A DNA stretch of 64,000 bases from Siphonodentalium dalli (taxonomy: Eukaryota; Mollusca; Scaphopoda; Gadilida; Siphonodentaliidae): contig CP136067.1 in the NCBI GenBank assembly GCA_032622095.1, forward strand, positions 94,168,707 to 94,232,706, given 5' to 3'. This document shows positions 12,481-24,200 of this stretch, one piece after another. The number at the start of each line of letters is the position of its first letter. The first letter of the stretch is position 1. The position numbers and the translations under genes are program-made. The notes below the pieces were generated by a model. It had not been told where the DNA came from. It was given only the letters and a program-made list of their open reading frames with translations, and ran no database searches.

Positions 12481-12600
12481 CAACGAGTTATGTTGGGATA
12501 TAAGATTTTATGAAACGAGTTTAAATTGATAAATTTGATTCAGTGAATCAAATTTATCAAACTTGTTTCATAAAATCTTATATCCCAACATAACGTGTTG
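12481..12600. repeat. 120-bp palindrome
   Basis: The left arm (12481-12539, AACGAGTTATGTTGGGATAT onward) is repeated as its reverse complement at 12545-12600, around the centre GATT-CAGTG-AATC. A few mismatches lie towards the ends. Confidence 0.9.
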
Positions 12601-12773
12601 AATCTTGTAACACATGAAAACAAAAACTAGAGCTTTATGCCTTTTTAACAAATTAAAATTTTTAAAAGATGCTGAAAAATGCATGTAAAATGCATACATG
12701 CACGGCGTTGGCTGAGACGCTTCAGAACCGTATACGACAGTATTGTGCGCTCTGCCTTGCGACGAATCATATA

Positions 12774-13384
12774 TCTATTATATATTTGGGAAGATCTGTG
12801 TGTCTGTCTGTGTGTCTGTGTGTTCGCGATGAACACGAAAACGGCCCACCCGATTTCGATGAAACTTGGTATGTGGGGGTATTTTCGGCCGGGGACGAAC
12901 ATAGGCATATTAATTTGTCCGTGCGACGTGACATTGACCTTGAAATCTGGTCATTTCAAGGTCAAACGCGCGAATATCACGGGATTTCGATGAAACTTGG
13001 TACGTGGGGGGTACTTTCTTATGGCGAGTCTCATAAGCATATTCATTTGCCCGTGCGACGTGACCTTGACCTTGAAATCGGGTAACTTCAAGGTCAAATC
13101 GCCAATTTTGATGGGATTTCGACGAAATTTGATACGTGGGGTTACTTTTGTCCACTGATTGTTTTGGACGGGTCCAATCGTGACCACGACCAGACCTTGA
13201 CCTTCAAAATGATCAATTCAAGGTCAAATAGGGTAAAACCGGATGGATTTCGACGGGCACGTTTGTCGGGTACTTTTGTCCGGGCAGTGTTCTTGGACTG
13301 GTCAAATCGTGACCCCACTTGACCTTGACCTTCAAAATGGACAATTCAAGGTCAAAGCCCGGACGAAGTCGGGTCACCTTCTAG
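12774..13384 (+). mobile_element. Non-autonomous Helitron, family B, copy 1
   Basis: It begins TCTATTATATATTTGGGAAG after an A and continues with a TG-rich tract. It ends hairpin AGCCCGGACGAAGTCGGGT + CACCTTCTAG. Inside, a unit of about 110 bp (GATTTCGATGAAACTTGGTA ... AGGTCAA) repeats roughly four times with decay. ORFs at 12669-13155 follow these repeats. There is no Rep/helicase. Confidence 0.85.
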
Positions 13385-14199
13385 TCTTCTATTATATATT
13401 TTGGAAGATCTGTTTGTGTGTGTGTGTGTCTGTCTGTGTGATCGCGATGGACTCGAAAACGACCGAGCCGATTTCGATGAAACTTGGTATGTGGGGGTAT
13501 TTTCGGCCGGGGGGGGGGGGGGGGGGGTGGCATGGGTCTATCAATTTTGAGATCCGAGGTCAACTTTTCACGTACCGCGGTCAAATCTGTTTTTACGCTG
13601 TGTTACGGGACTTTCATTTGAGTTCGGTGCTTACAAATCGATTCGAAACAGCGCGAATAATAAAATGCCAGTCATAATAATGACACTATGAGAATCTTTC
13701 GTGTTTCCTCTTTCCAACGATATATAATGCGTATGTATCCGTTTTAGTTGTCTGCCTCAATTATCAAGAAGAAGTGGTACTATCTTCCATCAGGATAAAA
13801 ACAATGCGTAACTTCTATGACGTCGTTAGACGTCATAACGTTAGACCACGTTAACGCTTAACCGGCCGATGCATTTGACTGTTTCAGACGTCTTGGCGAT
13901 ATCTCGGGCACCGATGGTAATTTATCTTTACGTTGAAACTTGATAATTAATGAGCGTGTGTATATGAGGCGCGTTTATATACTTGAGTGGAAATCAAATC
14001 GGGTTAAACTGGCGGATTTTTACGGACGAAATTTGATGCATAGCATAGGGTATCTCGGTATCCGCCGGGCCGATTTCCCGGTATCCGCTGGGCCGATTTC
14101 CACCATTTTTGGGGTGTTGGTGTTTGACCCCACCTGACCTTGACCTTCAAAATTGTCAATTCAAGGTCAAAGCCCGGACGAAGTCGGGCCACCTTCTAG
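13385..14199 (+). mobile_element. Non-autonomous Helitron, family B, copy 2
   Basis: It starts with TC directly after the CTAG of the preceding copy (TCTTCTATTATATATT) and ends with the family-B hairpin and CTAG at 14196-14199. A run of about 19 G lies at 13509-13527. The middle (about 13560-13970) carries sequence shared almost exactly with the next element. The family-B 3' block has the doubled CGGTATCCGC motif. Confidence 0.85.
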
Positions 14200-14853
14200 T
14201 CTATTATATATTTTGGAAGATCTGTATGTGTGTACGTGTGTGTGTGTGTCTGTGTGATCGCGATGGACTCGAAAACGGCCGAGCCGATTTCGATGAAACT
14301 TGGTATGTGGGGGTATTTTCGGCCGGGGGTGGCATGGGCCTATTAATTTTCAGATCCGATGTCAACTTTTCACGTGCCGAGGTCAAATCTGTTTTTACGC
14401 TGTGTTAAGGGACTTTCATTAGAGTTCGGTGCCTACAAATCGATTCGAAACAGCGCGAATAATAAAATGCCAGTCATAATAATGACACTGTGAGAATCTT
14501 TCGTGTTTCCTCTTTCCAACGATATATAATGCGTATGTATCCGTTTTAGTTATCTGCCTGAATTATCAAGAAGAAGTGGTACTATCTTCCATCGGGATAA
14601 AAACAATGCGTAACTTCTATGACGTCGTTAGATGTCATAACGTTAGATCACGTTAACGCTTAACCGGCCGATGCATTTGACTGTTTCAGACGTCTTGGCG
14701 ATATCTCGGGCACCGATGGTAATTTATCTTTACGTTGAAACTTGATAATTATAGAGCGTGTGTATGACCTTCAAAATGATCAATTCAATGTCAAATCGGG
14801 TAAGCGGTAATTTACTTGGCGCGATGCCAAGTATCCCGGGAACCACCAGCTAG
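14200..14853 (+). mobile_element. Chimeric Helitron with a different 3' end
   Basis: It starts TCTATTATATATTTTGGAAG immediately after the previous CTAG. It shares about 560 bp with the previous element, then switches near 14762 to a different terminus: hairpin ACTTGGCGCGATGCCAAGT followed by CCACCAGCTAG and T. Same body with a new 3' terminus is the pattern expected if Helitron transposition reads through to, or swaps, a terminator. Confidence 0.8.
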
Positions 14854-14894
14854 TATCCACTAGTGATCATTATAGGGATTTCATGTGATATGTA

Positions 14895-15078
14895 TGGAAT
14901 CCTATTAGGGCCACTTCCTAATGGCGCTGTCGGCGCGCGCCGAAAGCGACAAAAAATGCGCCATTAGTAACGACATATTTTGTCGCTTTCGGCGCGTTAC
15001 TAATGGCGCACTTTTTGTCGCTTTCGGCGCGCGCCGAAAGCGCCATTAGGATGTGCATGGCCCTATAATAGGATTCCA
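14895..15078. mobile_element. GCGCGCC-rich MITE, intact copy
   Basis: The left end TGGAATCCTATTAGGGCCAC is matched by the inverted right end (GGCCCTATAATAGGATTCCA). The interior is itself an inverted repeat of GGCGCGCGCCGAAAGCGAC blocks. At about 184 bp with no coding capacity it is a MITE. A truncated copy lies at 5315. Confidence 0.8.
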
Positions 15079-15129
15079 TAGTAATATGCATATATTCGTT
15101 TATATCCGATGTGCCGTAGCTGATTATAT

Positions 15130-15413
15130 AAGCTTAGTCGATCTGAGTGAGGTTTTTTCGCGAGCCAATTAACGCTTCCATGAATGGAGCTTCCTGAAAT
15201 TTTGCGAAAACTCGGTGCCATGGCAATGCATTCTCTAATATATGCGAGCCCCACAAAGTGAACCTCGCACATATAAGAGAATGCATTGGCCTAACAATAT
15301 TTACTTTGACCTTGTAAGCCAGTCCATTCTCTTGTATTATATGCGAGCCCCCCCTATGGATAGTTGATGCTGCACCAGCGCAGCTTCCGTCATGGACCAC
15401 ATGAAAGGGTTAA
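15130..15413. repeat. Diverged piggyBac-like MITE with hairpin module
   Basis: Contains the hairpin-module words AATGCATTCTCTAATATATG and ATATAAGAGAATGCATTGGC (15222-15295). It ends GAAAGGG followed by TTAA (15410-15413), as in the 27.7-kb copy. A clear left end was not found. Confidence 0.5.
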
Positions 15414-15996
15414 TATGAGGGGGGTGTCAACATTGACATAAGAGTGCAAGAAAATAAACCGACACTGGATTGCGTTTTATTGCGCTATAGGGAAAAGCCA
15501 TAATACAACACACACTTTCTTCTCATTATCTTCATCCGGGCACTCTGAACCAACGGGGCCGGCATGTTCGTTATGTCGCAATACTCAAAGTGCCACTTTA
15601 AAGATTTTCAATCCATGGCAATATATTAAATATGTTCATCTGTGACAATCCACCCTTTCTTGTCGGTGCACGTATATGAACTGCTGTACGTACCGGTGTA
15701 CTCACCTGTCATGTTTTATACTAGTATACTGTTTTGTGATAGGAATTTGCCGCAACCCATTAAATACATATTAAAGATTATAACCTGTGACGATCCACGG
15801 AAAATAATTAGCCTTGTTTTGTATATCCCCCTTTATCGAGTTGCAACCAAAACTGTCATAGCGGAACCGTAATACGTACATCGATGAATAATTTTCCATT
15901 ATTTTCACGGTAGAATTGCGAGAAAAAAAATGAAGTTAACAAACACCCGGACATAACAGGTCCTTTTAAAGATGATTACATGTGAAAATACGCACT
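15414..15996. other. Intergenic, no gene seen
   Basis: The ORF at 15642-15872 shows no signal or domain. The phrase GCAAGAAAATAAACCGACA at about 15447 recurs near 17158, marking a shared repeat. Confidence 0.45.
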
Positions 15997-16242
15997 GTCA
16001 CTAATTCGCCGCCATATTGGATCCACCAGGTCCGGTTCTGTGGTTTCATAGAATCATCCACTCCCGGTTCCGTTGTTTTAGTGCTACAGGTCAAAATTCT
16101 GGAGTAGCATTGCCATGTATGGAGCTTTTGAATATTCATGACTTCCATATATGGAAATGCTACTCCAGAACTTTGACCTAAAACCAGCACTAAAACCACG
16201 GAACCGGACATGGTGGGTCCAATATGGCCGCGAGTTAGTGAC
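15997..16242. mobile_element. Fold-back MITE (GTCACTAAT family), copy 1
   Basis: The left end GTCACTAATTCGCCGCCATA pairs with the right end TATGGCCGCGAGTTAGTGAC. Most of the 246 bp is one imperfect inverted repeat centred near 16137. A relative lies at 46529. Confidence 0.75.
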
Positions 16243-16330
16243 AGGGTGTACTCTCTTAAATCCACCCTCTATATTTACCTTTATCCAGATGCATGAATGC
16301 AACCAAGACTGTAATATCGAAACTTTCTAT

Positions 16331-16690
16331 CCATGAATTCGATGGTCCCCGTATCATTAGATTCCAACAACAACAACATTTCTTAAAAAGACGCTTTAGT
16401 TATCAGAATCGATTAATTAACAAAGAAAAAATGCTAACCACCGTCAACTCTAATGTAACATTTTCCAAAACGTGTTATATATCAACACTTTGTTCAACGC
16501 AATTTGGTATAGAGTATACATGTACGTCGGTCGGCTCGTTAAATATTTGCTAGGCCGCCAAAATAGTCCAGGTGGTGAAAAATAACAGATTTAAAAAATC
16601 GGTATCTGATAACTCTGAGCTTTGATGGGTGGGTTCTCTACACGAATAAAATATGTTTTACCCCCGAAACAAAGAAATAGGTACCTTTAA
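16331..16690 (+). repeat. AAC-bearing dispersed repeat, copy 3
   Basis: Blocks GAATTCGATGGTCCCCGTAT, a short (AAC)n, AATCGATTAATT, CAACACTTTGTTCAACGCAA, TCTGAGCTTTGATGGGTGGG and TTTTACCCCCGAAAC follow the same order as in the copy at 4437. The microsatellite is shorter here. Confidence 0.7.
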
Positions 16691-16847
16691 ATGTGGAGTT
16701 ATCTTCTGCATACTATAGTACAACAGCAGTATCTAACGGAGGTGTCTATCTTACGTACTATATTCGGTAAGATAGACAACTCTGGTAGAGCTTGGTACTA
16801 TAAGTGACTGCGAGCGGATGACCTACATAAGTGAGGACATTGGGACG

Positions 16848-17113
16848 GTAGAGGGTAAAGTCGCAAGAGCTATACTCGACCTTCACCTCAGAATTGGCAG
16901 TCACGTTATATTCAACTAATTAACGGGTCTTTTTGCGGGGTGGTTTCTAGAACACCAAAGTGGGTGGAACATCTTGATATATAAGTCAAATTGCACATGC
17001 GGGGCGGGTGGAGTCGATTTGAGATTATAGATTGCGCGCCCTACGAGTATACCATTGATCGAGGTCAATGACGAGTATAGCTCTTGCGACATTATCCCTC
17101 TACCAATTGGGTA
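16848..17113. repeat. Inverted-repeat element
   Basis: A ~47-bp arm at 16848-16894 (GTCGCAAGAGCTATACTCG) recurs inverted at 17057-17113 (CGAGTATAGCTCTTGCGAC). The GC-richer interior contains GATTTGAGATTATAG and no plausible gene. Confidence 0.6.
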
Positions 17114-17190
17114 ATATATGCCCGCTCTCTTGCACATTGATCATACATGTAAGCGGTACAAGAAAATAAACCGACATTGATTCGCGTTTA

Positions 17191-17686
17191 AAGGCCCACT
17201 TAATTTTTGAGTCACCGATTAGTTTTTTTTATAGTGACTTGATATGCGGTTTTAATAACAATATATATATGCCATAACATATGATTAAAATACTATAATT
17301 CATGACCATTTGAAACATATGTGTCTCATAAAATGCCCATAGAGAAATAGAAAACAGCTGAAATCATATAAAGATCCCCCATTTTGGCTTCCAGAATGCA
17401 ACATAATTCAAATTAAAGATGGATTTTCAATGAAGAGTGAATAACTATAACTTTAAGATATAGAGTTATTCCCCCTCCATTGAAAATAATACACTTTTTA
17501 CTACAATCTAGATGACAAAAACACGTTGGTAACTAAAAAAACCAACATGTTCACGGTTTATTACACCGGATAAGTTTATAATACAATGTTTTGGAGTTTC
17601 CTTTTTCAAACGGTATATATAATATGGCATATATTTTATATATGTGATCTGGGGGGGGGGGGGGGGTCGAAAATTAAGTGGGTCTT
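17191..17686 (+). mobile_element. TA-flanked MITE (AAGGCCCACTT family), copy 1
   Basis: TIRs AAGGCCCACTTAATTTT and AAAATTAAGTGGGTCTT are flanked by TA on both sides (17189-17190 and 17687-17688). This fits a Tc1/mariner-type target. A run of 16 G (17651-17666) sits near the right end. No transposase. Confidence 0.75.
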
Positions 17687-18144
17687 TAATTGAGGGGAAG
17701 GCTATAATATAAAATATTAAAGATGTTCATCTATATCTATTAGTTACTGGCGCATCACATAAACAACAGCTGTACCAGTGTAGACTCATAAATAAGCTAA
17801 AGATAATAAACTGTCAGAAATGGACCAGACCTGATGACGACATAAACATTATATTTATGACATTTGTGTAGTATTTCTTGGGGAAAACACGCTATTTCCA
17901 TTTAGACGCATAAATATCAGTTAAACTCTTTGTTATGATTTGGCAAAAAACACGAATATAATATTTTTGTTTTACAGCCTATAAAGGTAACCGATATTAT
18001 TTTTTTTTAAAGAAGATATTAATATGTTAATTGTTGTCGCCTTGAACCATGGATCAAGCTTTGACGTCATCAGATTATATCCAAAACAATATACAGTCTA
18101 TATAATTAGAATACTTGCCGAAACCTGACAAATTACTCGGGGAA
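17687..18144. other. Intergenic, no gene seen
   Basis: AT-rich sequence without notable ORFs or repeats. Confidence 0.5.
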
Positions 18145-18958
18145 AACAGGGTTAGGGTATATACAGTATATCTAGATCTAACAGGGTTAGGGTATATACA
18201 GTATATCTATATCTAGATCTAACAGGGTTAGGGTACATACAGTATATCTAGATCTAACAGGGTTAGGGTATATACAGTATATCTATATCTAACAGGGTTA
18301 GGGTATATACAGTATATCTAGAGCTAACATGGTTGGGGTATATACAGTATATCTAGATCTAACAGGGTTAGGGTATATACAGTATATCTAGATCTAACAG
18401 GGTTAGGGTATATACAGTATATCTAGATCTAACAGGGTTAGGGTATATACAGTATATCTAGATATAACAGGGTTAGGGTATATACAGTATATCTAGATCT
18501 AACAGGGTTAGGGTATATACAGTATATCTAGATCTAACATGGTTAGGGTATATACAGTATATATAACAGGGTTATGGTATATACAGTATATATAACAGGG
18601 TTAGGGTATATACAGTATATATAACATGGTTATGTATATACAGTATATCTAGATCTAACAGGGTTAGGGTATATACAGTATATCTAGATCTAACAGGGTT
18701 AGGGTATATACAGTATATCTAGATCTAACAGGGTTAGGGTATATACCGTATATATAACAGGGTTAGGGTATATACAGTATATATAACAGGGTTAGGGTAT
18801 ATACAGTATATATAGATCTAACAGGGTTAGGGTATATACAGTATATCTAGATCTAACAGGGTTAGGGTATATACAGTATATCTAGATCTAACAGGGTTAG
18901 GGTATATACAGTATATCTAGATCTAACAGGGTTAGGGTATATACAGTATATCTAGATC
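18145..18958. repeat. 35-bp minisatellite containing TTAGGG
   Basis: About 24 units of ACAGGGTTAGGGTATATACA followed by GTATATCTAGATCTA. Most units are 35 bp. Shorter ones of about 27-28 bp lack CTAGATC, and a few longer ones have an extra TATATCT. Each unit has GGGTTAGGG, which matches the animal telomere hexamer, but the period is far longer than six. Homogenised units point to recent turnover. Confidence 0.95.
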
Positions 18959-19676
18959 ATACATTAATTTCTACTCTAGCTACGCTCGTATAAATCATAT
19001 TCCACCCCAATGACATGGCTATATAGGGTCTCCGTTAAATTGATGTTTTCCCCATTGAACCTGACCCAAACTGCCATGTTTGCGAAATACATTCGCACCC
19101 ATCCCCTTGTGTTGGAATTATTCAAACATTCCAACTGTTGGAAATTTCCAATCTGACTCTCTCCTATAACGAAACTTTGACTAAATATAGAAAACAATGC
19201 TAACAACAAATTCCCAAATAATTGTTAATTATTGGTTGGAAAATCAAACAATGACAACAATTACAACCTATATATGCGGCATAAAATTTCCAACAAAATT
19301 TATGTTGTGTGAGGCATGAAATTTCCCCCCCCCCAAACCCCGTTTCGATCCGTTCAAATGATGCGAACGTGTTGATGTTCTGGATGGGAACTTTATAACA
19401 TCGAACAAACAATGAAGGGAATATATTTCTTTGTTAATAGTTGTTCCTTAATGATTTATTTTATAGTAGGGGCCGTGGTCCCAGCTCGAGATTGCATGAT
19501 TTTTGTGACTTTTACGAGTCAATATCGCAATAAACATTGAATTATTTCCCGGGATAAATTCCATGATTGTGAGGGACGCAAATCGAAATCGGCTCAACAA
19601 ACTTGAACACAATCACATATATCAAGCAACCACGAGCTGGGACATTCACCTGCATGCACTGTGAAATACATTACTA
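18959..19676. other. Spacer with TTGGAAATTTCCAA motifs
   Basis: Contains the dispersed palindrome TTGGAAATTTCCAA (19137-19151) and related half-sites to about 19300. Minus-strand ORFs at 18976-19412 overlap these and have no recognised domain. Confidence 0.45.
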
Positions 19677-20091
19677 AAGGCTCACTTAATTTTCGAACCC
19701 CCAGATAATTTTATGTAAAATATATGCCATATTATATACCATTTGAAAGAGGAAGCTCCAAAACATTGTATCACCAACTTATTCGGTGTACTAAACTGTG
19801 AACATGTTGTTTTTGTTGAGATACTGACTTGTGTTCTGTGCTCAAGTTTCATTATTTTCAATGTAAGGAGATTAACTCTATATCTTAAGATATTCCATTG
19901 AAATTACATTTTTTGCTTGAATTATGTTGCATTCTGGGAGTCATAACGGGGGAAATATTTCTATTTCGAACGTTTCAAAAGGTGATGAATTATAATATTT
20001 TAATCATATTTTATGGCATAGATTGTTATTAAAACCGTATATCAAGGCACTATAAAAATATAATCAGTGGCTCGAAAATTAAATGGGCCTT
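19677..20091 (-). mobile_element. TA-flanked MITE (AAGGCCCACTT family), copy 2
   Basis: Same family as 17191 but in the opposite orientation: AAGGCTCACTTAATTTTCG at the left, CGAAAATTAAATGGGCCTT at the right, with TA outside both ends (19675-19676 and 20092-20093). Shared interior includes GCTCCAAAACATTGTAT and CTCTATATCTTAAG. The G-run of copy 1 corresponds to a short CCCCC here. Confidence 0.75.
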
Positions 20092-20153
20092 TAACCCTTT
20101 CAGTGCCAAGTCCGATTTTTGTATCAACCCATATTTCCTTGATCATTTTTCAA

Positions 20154-20241
20154 ATTTAATGATTATAATAATGTGACACATTGATGGAAAGAGCTCTTAG
20201 AGCTCTTTCCATCAATGTATCACATTATTATAATCAATAAA
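20154..20241. repeat. 88-bp near-perfect palindrome
   Basis: The arm AATGATTATAATAATGTGAC ... GGAAAGAGCTC mirrors itself around a 3-base centre (TTA). It shares the central GGAAAG and AGCTCT words with the 215-bp palindrome at 4061. Confidence 0.85.
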
Positions 20242-20261
20242 TTGGTCACAGGACCTGTTAT

Positions 20262-20672
20262 TAAGGAGGAGGTCAAGTGATCAATTTTAAATGGGTATTT
20301 CCACGCAAATCGCCACATCAACAGTTACTGAGTAGCAAATATTTCTGGGTGTGAATTTGTGCGGTATTGAAAACAATACATATTTACCTGGCGGCTCGGC
20401 TTGCCATTTGTTTCATTAGACGGTTGGTGCATATATTTTTGAATTTTATATTAATTTTTCAAAAATATGTCCAGTGCTGTAATCCCAGAAAAATGTTTAA
20501 AAAAATAAATGTATAGCAAAAATTGACAAATTACCAAGACCAGTCGCCAGTTAAATGCCATGTCTGTTTAATAATATGGCTGCTTTAGTTTCCAGACAAC
20601 TGTTTCACAAATAACTTTTGCTGCGGAAATTTGCATCCCTATTCAAAATTGATCACTTGACCTCCCACTTAA
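20262..20672. repeat. Inverted-repeat element (GGAGGTCAAGTGATC ends)
   Basis: GGAGGTCAAGTGATCAATTTT at 20269 onward is matched by AAAATTGATCACTTGACCTCC near 20645-20667. Arms are about 45 bp and the spacer ~310 bp is AT-rich and non-coding. Confidence 0.7.
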
Positions 20673-20784
20673 CTAAGAAATATATTACATGCGCTGTTAT
20701 TTCCTCAATGTTATAAACGTCCCTGTCAGAACATAAAACAGTTCCCATGTTTTGAACTGTTGGAGTATGATCGGTACCGAAAAT

Positions 20785-21243
20785 GTGACCCGCCATATCA
20801 AATCCAGTCGGAAGTCGGGATTTTTTTTACCCTGTGCCAATGCATTCTCTTATATATGCGAGTCGTCCATAGGTCGCCTCGTATATATAAGAGAATGCAT
20901 TGGCCTAACAATTTTTTACAATTTTAATAATTTGTTCTTGTATTCTTTAACAATTTTATAATTTCACACATACAGAGCCCCAGACAAACATGATCAGACG
21001 ACACTCTTCTATGTGCTTCTATATATGTGTGGGGCTCCCTGCAGGGTAATGGATGTTTTTTTATTTTATGTCCTAAAAATTGTAATAAACATTTATTTAA
21101 AAAACATGATAAAAAATTGTTAAGCCAATGCATTTCTCTTATATATGCGAGGCGATCTATGGTCGACTCGCATATATAAGAGAATGCATTGGCACAGGGT
21201 AAAAAAATCCCGACTTCCGACTGGATTTGATATGGCGGGTCAC
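20785..21243. mobile_element. Fold-back MITE (GTGACCCGCC family), copy 1
   Basis: The element starts GTGACCCGCCATATCAAATC and ends with the exact inverse. The terminal inverted repeats run over 100 bp. AAAT lies on both sides (20781-20784 and 21244-21247). Each arm carries one ~70-bp palindromic hairpin module (20836-20904 and 21124-21193). The middle includes GGGGCTCCCTGCAGGGTAAT. It is non-coding. Confidence 0.85.
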
Positions 21244-24200
21244 AAATACGGGCGAAGACAAGTAGAGATTAATGACCGATCTAGCAGTATGTCTGCAATA
21301 AAGGTTACACTGGTGTAAATGTGATTCGGAGTGACACATAGTGGATGATATAGGAGAGAATAAAATAGACACTGGGTCCTGATTGGTCAATAGCCTTGTG
21401 TGTTTTTTGCATAAAAAATCACCACACCTCTTCCCTGTCATTTCCCATAGGTAAAATAGCCATTGGCACATAAATTAACCCTTTGTAGTTTGAATTTTGT
21501 GGTGTGGTCTAAAATATGACATTATTTTTTTTAGTGCGGTTCTGTCAATCTTTCAGATTTAAAGAACATTTTTGACCTATAAGATTTATATTGTGAACAG
21601 TATACGCTAAAAACGTTTGCACTGAGGCCAATGGTAAACATTTACACCAGTGTAACCAATATACACGCTATATGTGGTGAAGGGTCAAAGTAATTGCCAC
21701 AAGGCGCATGCGGATGGGGCGGGATGTCCCATACATTGTTAACGCCACCGGTGTATACTGTTCTACAAATTTTAGAAATCTGTGGTCCCATGGGGATTTT
21801 ATAAATAGGTAATTGGTTTTTCCGGTTATTTTGGGAAACGTTAAAGTTGTACTGCGACCCCGAGTCCGGTAATTGTAGTTGGAATGTCAAACTTCGTGAA
21901 AGTTCTACTGACTATGCCGATTATTGAAGCTTTATTGCTTTAGGATATTGTAGGAAGGCTAATCTGGCCGTGTCAAATTGAGTTATAGCGATGGCATATC
22001 TCGCAGGACAACACATTTCGGGTTTTCGTGGGTGTGTATTCGCTGGATTGTCTTATAGTTGCAGTGTGTAACTATTATGACCGCGTTAATTGCGTTCGAT
22101 GTTTAGGTATGAACAATGGCTGGGCCATGCACACTTGAAAATTTTATGGCGGGAACACAATTTTTGATCCGCATTTAGAAGCTTCTGGTTTGGTGAATGA
22201 AAAACCGGCAGTAATAAGCCGTATTTTTTTGTAATAATTTGAAGGATTAGTTGTTTTAACGGAATTCTGAGGTGGTGCATTAATGTAACCAATATATTTT
22301 ATATTATAATTTATATTTATGGCTAATAATATGAGCTTGGGGGCGTTACCACTTATGACTATGGTTTTATTGTGAAGTTATGTTTGCAGCTCATGCCTTT
22401 ACAAATGACTCGGTTGTTTACTCGGTGCAATGTCTGGAGGCTGATCGGTGTCTGATCAAACACACTGAGTCGCGCGATGTACCTGACATACACCAAAACG
22501 CGGAAAGGATAGTTCCGTCAATTTGACGCCATTGGATAGTATACAAGCAAATATATGTCTGTGCACGGGACATGCACTGAACGCGGAACAAATCGTGCAT
22601 ATTTATAATCCACACGAGGTCCTTGTAGATGTAAAATCGCCTTCTATAATTTTGTTTGCCTTGGTAGACGTGCTTTTAACACCATCCACGTGGCGGCGCC
22701 AGGATTTCACCGACACAGGGGCTACGATCCCGGGCTGACCATAGCAGATCTATCTCCCCAATGAAAAATAATTTGGCCATTTTTTGGCCAATTCTGATTT
22801 TTGTGTGTGGCCAAATTAAAAAAATTCGGCCAAATTAAATCTTCAATTTCTGTTCTCACAATTAATGAATATTTCTATTTTTATTTAACATCTAACATTC
22901 TATTTTATTATGTCAATACCTAATGTGTCTATAGACTTCTTCAATCTCACACCTGTTGCTTGACAATAGACCACTACTCACCATCTGCCACTCAGCCTTG
23001 TGACAGACAAAGGATTCATTAATGCTAATCCTCATTACTGTTTTAAGACTTTGTTTGATAGTGCACGTCCATACCAATTAAGCTGTATCACCTAATCAAT
23101 TAGCAGATGACCATAAGATTTCCGATCTTGTGGTAAAACAAAACTTTGGCCAATAATAATTGGTCATTGACCAATTTGGCATATGGCAGCGTGCACCCTG
23201 GTGAGCTAACCCCCCCCCCACCCCCGACAGGTGACTGTAGCCCCCTTCCCTCCCATGGTTCCACCCCGGAATGAAATCCCATCATACATCTGTATCCAAA
23301 CTGTTGTTAAATTGACAATTTCAATCCTTATTTGGTGGTCCTTATTATAAATAATATTCTCCACGTACCTGTATTTATAAGGCGATGAGAATACTCCCAC
23401 GTGCATAATTATGCATGGCTGTTATATAGATCTATATATATTTATACAATATATATATCAGATTTACGGAGGCACGGACTCGGTACATGACTGCTCATTG
23501 TTTCAATTATTAATTAAATGCGCTTGCTTCAGTTGTTGTGAACACTTTCTTATTATATATACATAAACGTTATGTATGCTGATTTTATCAAATTCGCCAA
23601 ATACTATACAGCATGAACTCAACAGTTACTGATAAGTAAACTATAACACGAGAAGTGATAATAATTTAAAGATACCCGGTGCGATTTGACAGCAGATAAG
23701 TCAGAATGTCCTATGCCAATGTTCTGCGTATATACCATGCATACACATGCATATGACATGGAAGATTATTGCAACCACACCCATTCGTAAAATCATGCCG
23801 CAAAATCGACAATTCGAAAGAACGATCACACATCTCATATTTTTTGAACGCTCTTTATTATCTACCTTTTTTTGCGACATAATCATGGACGCTCAGACAG
23901 TAATTATAATTTTTCCACAATCATGTAGCTTGACAACAATTTTAAACTTGTTAAAACGTCGTTTGAAAGTTTGTTATGATTGAATTTGAATTATATTTCC
24001 ACTGATGTACGTCTTGGAAATCTGAAGTGATAAACACTATAATTATGTGGCTTAAAAGATCAAAACGTAGTTTTAATTATGTGCCGTAATATTATCATTG
24101 CTCCACGTTCGTTCAAGTTTTCTGGCTATATATATACCTTGTATAATGCTTACTCAATCCATAAAACATCACCAGCTCATGAAATGAGTATAAAACTTCC

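Noticed and set aside
18145-18958. A true telomere or interstitial (TTAGGG)n tract
   Set aside because: There is only one hexamer per 35-bp unit. The array is a minisatellite and not a hexamer repeat.
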